A stretch of 64,000 nucleotides of DNA from Candidatus Izemoplasma sp. (GTDB lineage: Bacteria > Bacillota_I > Bacilli_A > Izemoplasmatales > Hujiaoplasmataceae), in assembly GCA_021736305.1 (NCBI GenBank), contig JAIPGD010000001.1:1-64000 (forward strand). Direction: 5' to 3'. The notes below the pieces were generated by a model. It searched no databases. It was not told the DNA's origin and saw nothing but the letters and a program-made list of their open reading frames with translations. Positions 58,369 through 64,000 of the stretch are shown here, one piece after another. Within the stretch, counting starts at the first letter, position 1, and each line of letters opens with the position of its first letter. Both the position numbers and the translations under genes were made by a program.

Positions 58369-59037
58369 ATGAGTTATTATGCGTTAGCAATCGATGGACC
58401 TGCAGGAGCGGGGAAATCAACAATAGCGAAATTACTTGCAAAAAAATTAAATTACACGTATATTGATACTGGCGCAATGTATCGAGCTACAACTTACAAA
58501 GCTCTAAGCTTAGAAGTTGATCTTTCAACACCCGATAGTTTTGATTTTTTAGATGACACAGATTTTGTCTTTAAAAATGGCGAACTTTACATGGATAGCG
58601 TTAATATGACTAGTTTAAATCGCACAAAAGAAGTATCAGATAATGTTTCATTAGTTGCTTCACATATACCTGTTCGCAACAAGTTAGTCGCTCTTCAACA
58701 AGAAATTGCAAAAGGTACAAATGTAGTAATGGATGGTAGAGATATTGGAACAGTTGTACTTAAAAACGCTGATCTAAAAGTGTTTTTAACTGCGACAGTA
58801 AAAGTAAGAGCTAAAAGACGTTATGAAGAATTAAAAGCATTAGGAAGAGATATCACTTTAGAAGATATCGAAGATAAATTAAAAAAACGTGATTTATACG
58901 ATTCAAACAGGGAATACAACCCTTTAAAAAAAGCTGAAGATGCGATAGAAATCGACACATCTGATAAAGATATATATCAGGTAGTTGATTTATTATATAA
59001 AAAATACACAAAGATAATTAATAAAGGAGAGTTTTAA
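58369..59037 (+). CDS. cmk: Cytidylate kinase
   Basis: AIDGPAGAGKSTIAKLLAKKL; DGRDIGTVVLKNADLKVFLTA. Confidence 0.96.
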   Translation: MSYYALAIDGPAGAGKSTIAKLLAKKLNYTYIDTGAMYRATTYKALSLEVDLSTPDSFDFLDDTDFVFKNGELYMDSVNMTSLNRTKEVSDNVSLVASHIPVRNKLVALQQEIAKGTNVVMDGRDIGTVVLKNADLKVFLTATVKVRAKRRYEELKALGRDITLEDIEDKLKKRDLYDSNREYNPLKKAEDAIEIDTSDKDIYQVVDLLYKKYTKIINKGEF

Positions 59038-59038
59038 T

Positions 59039-60442
59039 ATGCAGGATAATACACCCAACTACACAAGTCCAACAAAACCTAGACCTGGATCAGTAGTGAC
59101 TGGGACTGTAGTCAGAGTAACTGATGAAGAGGTCTTAGTAGATATAGGTTATGTCACAGAAGGCGTTATCTACAAAGAACATTTAGCTTTAGATTCGATT
59201 GAGAGTGCTAAAGACACAATAAATGAAGGAGATAAACTTAAGGTTAAGGTTGTTAAGTATATTAGAAACGATGAACAAACTGATTGGCCACTTTTATCCC
59301 GAAAAGATATATTGAGAAAAGAACAAATTGATGAATTCAAAGACGAGCTAGAAGTAAATGGAAACTATGAATTTAAAGTTAAAAAAGCGGTAAAAGGCGG
59401 ATTGTTACTAGATTATAAAGGAATAGAAGTATTCTTACCAGATAGTTTAATTTTCTTAAGAGAAGAAGATGCAAAAAAAGAAGATTTAGTTAATACTAAA
59501 ATCACAGCTCAATTAATCGAAAAGAAAACTGAGGGAAGAAATACTAACTTAATTGCTAACCGTAAACAAGTTGTATATGAAACAAATAAAGCTGAAAGAG
59601 AAGCTGAACTAGAACAACTTAAAGAAGGTCAAGTAGTGACTGTAACAATTGAAAAAATCAAAGATTTCGGTGCATTTGCAAAAATCACTGAACATATTGA
59701 TGGATTAATTCATATTTCTGAAATTTCTCATTATCATGTTAAAGATGTTACTAATTACCTTGAAGAAGGTCAAAGTGTTGAAGCTAAAATCATAAAAATA
59801 AAAGGCAATAGAGTAAGTTTATCTTTAAAAGCTTTAGAAGAAACGCCATGGGAAAAATTCCTTAAAAACTATAAAGTTGGCGATAAAGTTGAAGGAAAAA
59901 TTGTTAGAAAAATGCAATTTGGAATGTTGATTGAAGTTGAAAAAGAAGTTGTTGGTTTACTTAACCGTTTTGATTATTCATGGAACCCAAATGAAAATCT
60001 TGCTGGAGAAGTAGAAGTTGGCGATACAATTGAAGTTGAAATCACCTCAATAAATAAAAAGAAAAAACAATTTTCAGTTTCTAAAAAACATTTAGAATAT
60101 AATCCTTGGGCTGATTTAAAACTTAAAAAAGGTGAATTAGTTTCTGCAGAAGTTGTTCGCATTGAAGACAACGGCGCAGTTCTAAAAGTAGATGAAGTAG
60201 AAGGATTTTTACCAATTGGTGAAGTTTCTAGTGAACATATAACGAATTTAGAAAACGAACTTAAACCTGAAGATATAATTACTGTAGAAGTAAAAGATTT
60301 TAATCCAAAGAAATGGCACTTAGTTTTATCTAAAAAATCTGTCGAAGAAAAGAAAAATCGCGCAGTTTATGAAGATGAACTTAAAGAAAATGTTAGTGCT
60401 AATCAATCTTTAGAGGATTTATTCAAAAAATTTAAAAAATAA
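59039..60442 (+). CDS. rpsA: S1-domain protein, ribosomal protein S1-like
   Basis: Four S1 domains, synteny with cmk. Confidence 0.9.
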   Translation: MQDNTPNYTSPTKPRPGSVVTGTVVRVTDEEVLVDIGYVTEGVIYKEHLALDSIESAKDTINEGDKLKVKVVKYIRNDEQTDWPLLSRKDILRKEQIDEFKDELEVNGNYEFKVKKAVKGGLLLDYKGIEVFLPDSLIFLREEDAKKEDLVNTKITAQLIEKKTEGRNTNLIANRKQVVYETNKAEREAELEQLKEGQVVTVTIEKIKDFGAFAKITEHIDGLIHISEISHYHVKDVTNYLEEGQSVEAKIIKIKGNRVSLSLKALEETPWEKFLKNYKVGDKVEGKIVRKMQFGMLIEVEKEVVGLLNRFDYSWNPNENLAGEVEVGDTIEVEITSINKKKKQFSVSKKHLEYNPWADLKLKKGELVSAEVVRIEDNGAVLKVDEVEGFLPIGEVSSEHITNLENELKPEDIITVEVKDFNPKKWHLVLSKKSVEEKKNRAVYEDELKENVSANQSLEDLFKKFKK

Positions 60443-60456
60443 AGTTAGGTGATACT

Positions 60457-61764
60457 ATGTTGCCAATTGTTGCGATAGTTGGAAGACCAAATGTAGGTAA
60501 ATCAACCCTCTTTAATCGAATTGTTGAAAAACGAGTAGCGATTACAGATGATTTGCCAGGTGTGACTAGAGATCGAATCTATAGCAAGGCAACCTGGTTA
60601 AACAGAGAATTTAGAATTATTGATACAGGGGGCATCGAAATTTCCGATGCGCCTTTTTTAACTGAAATAAAAGCACAGGCTGAAATTGCAATTGAAGAAG
60701 CTGACGTAATAATTTTTACAGTAGATGGAAAAGAAGGTTTATTACCTGGAGATACTGATATTATGGATATGCTTTATAATTCAAACAAACCGATAATTGT
60801 TGCAGTAAATAAAGTAGATAACCCAAAATATCAAGATGCTATCTATGATTTTTATGAACTAGGTGCTACTAGTGTGTTTAATGTTTCCTCAGTTCACGGA
60901 AGTGGAGTAGGGGATTTATTAGATGAAGTAATAGCTCATTTTCCGATATCAACTGGGGAAAAATACGCAGAAACCGATATTAAATTATCTGTGATTGGTA
61001 GACCTAATGTTGGAAAATCATCTTTAACAAATTCAATTTTAGGGTATGAAAGAGTTATTGTATCTGAAATTGAAGGAACAACTACAGATTCAATTGATAC
61101 TGAATTTACTTTAGATGATCAAAACTATGTAATTATTGATACTGCTGGAATGAAAAAACGCGGTAAAATTTACGAAAATCTTGATCGCTATGCAAATTTA
61201 AGAGCAATGCAAGCAATTGATCGTTCTGATGTTTGTTTATTACTATTAGATGCAAGTACGGGAATTAGACAGTTAGATAAAAATATTGCTGGATATGCAA
61301 TTGAAAATAAAAAAGCATTAATAGTCGTTTTAAATAAATGGGATTTAATCGAAAGAGATCAATATACAATGAAATCTTGGGAAGAATTAATTAGAAGTGA
61401 ATTTAAATTCTTAAAATATATTCCGATTGTTTATCTATCCGCAAAAACAAAATCAAGATTAAAAACGCTTTTTCCGATTATAAATCAAAGCTATAACAAC
61501 TATTCAAAAAGAGTATCAACTAGTTTATTAAATGAAACAATTCAAGATGCAATGCTTTTAAATCCGCCTAAACAATATAAACAAAGAGTATTGAAGGTAT
61601 ATTATGCAACACAAGTAAAAACAAAATGTCCAACATTTGTACTTTTTGTAAACGATATTAATTGTCTACATTTCTCTTATTATAGATATTTAGAAAATAA
61701 ATTAAGGGAAAATTTTGACTTTTTTGGGACTCCAATAAGCATAATATTAAGAAATCGGAAGTAA
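60457..61764 (+). CDS. der: Ribosome biogenesis GTPase Der
   Basis: Tandem G domains GRPNVGKSTLFNRI and GRPNVGKSSLTNSI. Confidence 0.97.
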   Translation: MLPIVAIVGRPNVGKSTLFNRIVEKRVAITDDLPGVTRDRIYSKATWLNREFRIIDTGGIEISDAPFLTEIKAQAEIAIEEADVIIFTVDGKEGLLPGDTDIMDMLYNSNKPIIVAVNKVDNPKYQDAIYDFYELGATSVFNVSSVHGSGVGDLLDEVIAHFPISTGEKYAETDIKLSVIGRPNVGKSSLTNSILGYERVIVSEIEGTTTDSIDTEFTLDDQNYVIIDTAGMKKRGKIYENLDRYANLRAMQAIDRSDVCLLLLDASTGIRQLDKNIAGYAIENKKALIVVLNKWDLIERDQYTMKSWEELIRSEFKFLKYIPIVYLSAKTKSRLKTLFPIINQSYNNYSKRVSTSLLNETIQDAMLLNPPKQYKQRVLKVYYATQVKTKCPTFVLFVNDINCLHFSYYRYLENKLRENFDFFGTPISIILRNRK

Positions 61765-61868
61765 AAACACTAAAAAACAGTAAAAAATTAAGTTAAATTG
61801 GCTAAATGCCTTGTTTTTTAGAAAATATTCTTATATAATAAGGTTATATTTTTAAAGGAGGAATTTAA

Positions 61869-62141
61869 ATGAATAAATCAGAATTAGTTTCAAGAATCGC
61901 AGATTTATCAGAATTATCAAAAAAAGATGCAGAAAAAGCTTTAAACTCAACTGTTTTAGCAATTGAAGAAGCATTAGTTCAAGGTGAAAAAGTTGTTTTA
62001 ACTGGGTTTGGAACATTTAACGTAAAACTTAGAAAAGCAAGAAAAGGTCACGATCCAAGAACTGGAGAAGAAATTCATATTCCATCTCTAAAAGCCCCTA
62101 CTTTTAAAGCAGGTAAAGTACTTAAAGAAAAAGTTAGATAA
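61869..62141 (+). CDS. hup: HU family DNA-binding protein
   Basis: MNKSELVSRIADLSELSKKDAEKAL...FGTFNVKLRKARKGHDPRTGEEI. Confidence 0.97.
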   Translation: MNKSELVSRIADLSELSKKDAEKALNSTVLAIEEALVQGEKVVLTGFGTFNVKLRKARKGHDPRTGEEIHIPSLKAPTFKAGKVLKEKVR

Positions 62142-62149
62142 CATAAAAA

Positions 62150-62186
62150 AAATCGCTATGGAAAATTCCATAGCTTTTTTTTATGT
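62150..62186. terminator. Bidirectional terminator between convergent hup and CPBP gene
   Basis: aaaaaatcgctatggaaaattccatagctttttttt. Confidence 0.8.
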
Positions 62187-62192
62187 ATTTTT

Positions 62193-63218
62193 TTATACTA
62201 AATTTGATGAATATATCAAAAATGGAATTAAATTATTTAAAAAATGTATAGCGATAACTACATAGATGTTTCTGCCGGATAGAAAATAAATGTAACTAAA
62301 TGACAAACCCATAAATGCATAAGGTATAATTTGGATATAATCACCATAAGAGATAACATGCATCAAAGCAAAAATTAAACCTGAAAGAATGATTGCCCCA
62401 ATATCTCCAATTAATGGTCTAATGAAACCATAGATAGATTTTCTAAATACAGTTTCTTCAACTATAGGAGTAAATACAGTTAATAACAAAAATAACATAA
62501 CTATATTTAATGTGTTTTTAGTGAAAAGAGATTGAATAGTTTGTTCATTTTGACTAGTATCAGATACACCAAGATATTCCAATATAATATTTGCAAAAAT
62601 CATAGATGCATAAACTAAAACAAAACCAGCAATTATGTAACCGAAATATTTTTTTGGATTATTCCTAAAGGCAATAAAATTATTATAAAAGTTTTTCTTA
62701 TTAACAACAAACAATAATAAAGCTACTACAATAGTTGATATTAAATTTAATCCAATAATAACAGTATTAGTTAAAGGAATAATTTCAGTTTGATTTATGT
62801 ATAAAACCTCGGATTCAGGTGAATATTCTTCATCAATATTTACAGTGTCACCAATTCCTAAATCTTCAACAACTATATATTCTTGTTTGAATAGTTCATC
62901 GTTGTAATCATAAAACTCTAGCCGGTAATATACATTATCAAAATGTCTATCGGTATTATTAGTAACAGTTCCTGTATAGTGGATAATATATTGTTCATCT
63001 TCGTTTATAACAACTTGCCAAGAAAGATCTTCTTGGACTAAATCAGAATAGTTTTTTTCTTGTGAAATCTGTAATTGAGCGCTAATTAAAGTAGCGATTA
63101 ATGTAAAAACAACATAAACAATTAAAATGATTCCATTAGTTTTGTTTTCATTTACTATATCTTGAAAATCATTTTCACTTGATGGATTATCTTCATAAAA
63201 TAGGTCATCATTTTGCAT
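62193..63218 (-). CDS. CPBP-family intramembrane metalloprotease
   Basis: EETVFRKSIYG (EExxxR) and ALMHV, multi-pass; an extra soluble beta-rich segment between the first TM helices. Confidence 0.85.
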   Translation of the reverse strand: MQNDDLFYEDNPSSENDFQDIVNENKTNGIILIVYVVFTLIATLISAQLQISQEKNYSDLVQEDLSWQVVINEDEQYIIHYTGTVTNNTDRHFDNVYYRLEFYDYNDELFKQEYIVVEDLGIGDTVNIDEEYSPESEVLYINQTEIIPLTNTVIIGLNLISTIVVALLLFVVNKKNFYNNFIAFRNNPKKYFGYIIAGFVLVYASMIFANIILEYLGVSDTSQNEQTIQSLFTKNTLNIVMLFLLLTVFTPIVEETVFRKSIYGFIRPLIGDIGAIILSGLIFALMHVISYGDYIQIIPYAFMGLSFSYIYFLSGRNIYVVIAIHFLNNLIPFLIYSSNLV

Positions 63219-63294
63219 AAATTCACCTCATTAATAGTATTATAACTTATTGTAAAAAAAAAGTATAGACCCTTCTAAATATATCTTAAGTCAA

Positions 63295-63322
63295 TTGACA
63301 ATCTAACTAATTAAAGTATAAT
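63295..63322 (+). promoter_or_regulatory. SigA-type promoter upstream of a small ORF / rdgB
   Basis: TTGACA-N16-TATAAT. Confidence 0.7.
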
Positions 63323-63345
63323 ATTACTATAGAAGGACAGTAAAT

Positions 63346-63444
63346 ATGAAAAAAGATTTTCTAGTTAAAAATACTTTAAAAACAATGAACAGAATGATTA
63401 TATTTTGTGATTTTTTATGGAAGGAGCAAAATAAGTTAAGATAA
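63346..63444 (+). CDS. Candidate 32-aa small ORF (MKKDFLVKNTLKTMNRMIIFCDFLWKEQNKLR)
   Basis: Own promoter, AGAAGGACAG upstream, terminator-like hairpin overlapping the stop; not in the ORF track. Confidence 0.35.
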   Translation: MKKDFLVKNTLKTMNRMIIFCDFLWKEQNKLR

Positions 63445-63459
63445 TTCTTAACTTTTTTT
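63434..63459 (+). terminator. Terminator-like hairpin before rdgB
   Basis: agttaagataattcttaactttttttc. Confidence 0.65.
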
Positions 63460-63468
63460 CTAATTGCG

Positions 63469-64000
63469 ATGAAAGAAATTGTTATAGCAAGTGATAATAT
63501 AAATAAAATTAAAGAGTATCAACATAAACTTAAGAGTTATAAATTAATCCCTTACAAAGAATTGATTAATATCGACCCAATTCCTGAAACTGGTAAAACT
63601 TTTAGAGAGAATGCTTATTTAAAAGCCGCTACACTAGCAAAACTATTAAATAAGCCATGTATTGGTGATGATTCAGGTTTAGTTGTCGAAGCTTTGCCAA
63701 ACCTCCTAGGAATACATTCTAAACGCTTTTCTAAAGCAGAAACTGCTTCAAGCAACAATGAATTACTCTTAGAAAAACTAAAAAATAAAAAAAGTAGAAA
63801 TGCAAAATTTATAACGGTGATTTGTTTGTATATCCCCGGATTGGAACCATTTTATTATCAAGGTGAATTAATCGGAGAAATAGTTGATAAACCGAGAGGA
63901 AAAAATGGTTTCGGATATGATCCGTTATTTTATATTAAAGATAAAAACAAAACATTAGCTGAACTTACTTTAACTGAGAAAAATAAAATCTCACATAGAG
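63469..64000 (+). CDS. rdgB: Non-canonical purine NTP pyrophosphatase RdgB/HAM1 (3' truncated by window edge)
   Basis: Manual translation: IASDNINKIKEY...GKTFRENAYLKAATLAK...GDDSGLVVEALPNLLGIHSKRF...GKNGFGYDPLFY; no stop before the window end. Confidence 0.92.
   Translation, partial: MKEIVIASDNINKIKEYQHKLKSYKLIPYKELINIDPIPETGKTFRENAYLKAATLAKLLNKPCIGDDSGLVVEALPNLLGIHSKRFSKAETASSNNELLLEKLKNKKSRNAKFITVICLYIPGLEPFYYQGELIGEIVDKPRGKNGFGYDPLFYIKDKNKTLAELTLTEKNKISHR

Noticed and set aside
1-64000. Mycoplasma genetic code (UGA = Trp)
   Set aside because: Trp codons inspected are TGG and at least three genes end at TGA with plausible downstream starts; standard code fits better.

Overview
AT-rich, gene-dense, mostly forward-strand bacterial chromosome segment. 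It probably comes from an Acholeplasma/Izemoplasma-like Mollicutes relative (inference from gene content and from use of the standard code, with UGG as Trp and UGA as a rare stop). Conserved core block: cvfB-yebC-pgsA-recA-rny-ymdB-miaB-mutS-mutL-miaA, then efp-CBS/HlyC-rluB-cmk-rpsA-der-hup. Other content: addB/addA followed by two Sel1-repeat proteins, a cysteine/thiol cluster (NifS-like, thioredoxin, CcdA-like, cysE, cysK), an LtaS-like sulfatase, two PAS/GGDEF/HD proteins, a lysine-riboswitch-controlled ABC transporter, and CIRCE-controlled clpB and hsp20. No CRISPR array, IS element, prophage, tRNA or rRNA was recognised. The most system-like novelty is an ECF sigma / membrane-anchored hyperacidic anti-sigma candidate / hyperacidic lipoprotein module (about 9.08-12.33 kb). 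In it the lipoprotein and the extracytoplasmic part of the anti-sigma candidate look paralogous, and both transcription units share a bipartite upstream element with identical spacing. Other leads: a hairpin between the Shine-Dalgarno and start codon of efp, a terminator-like perfect hairpin inside the 5' coding region of mutS, a helicase-less short AddB, an Ig-like insertion in an ABC permease, a tail-anchored SAP/Rho-N-like acidic protein, and an HD domain with lost metal ligands.
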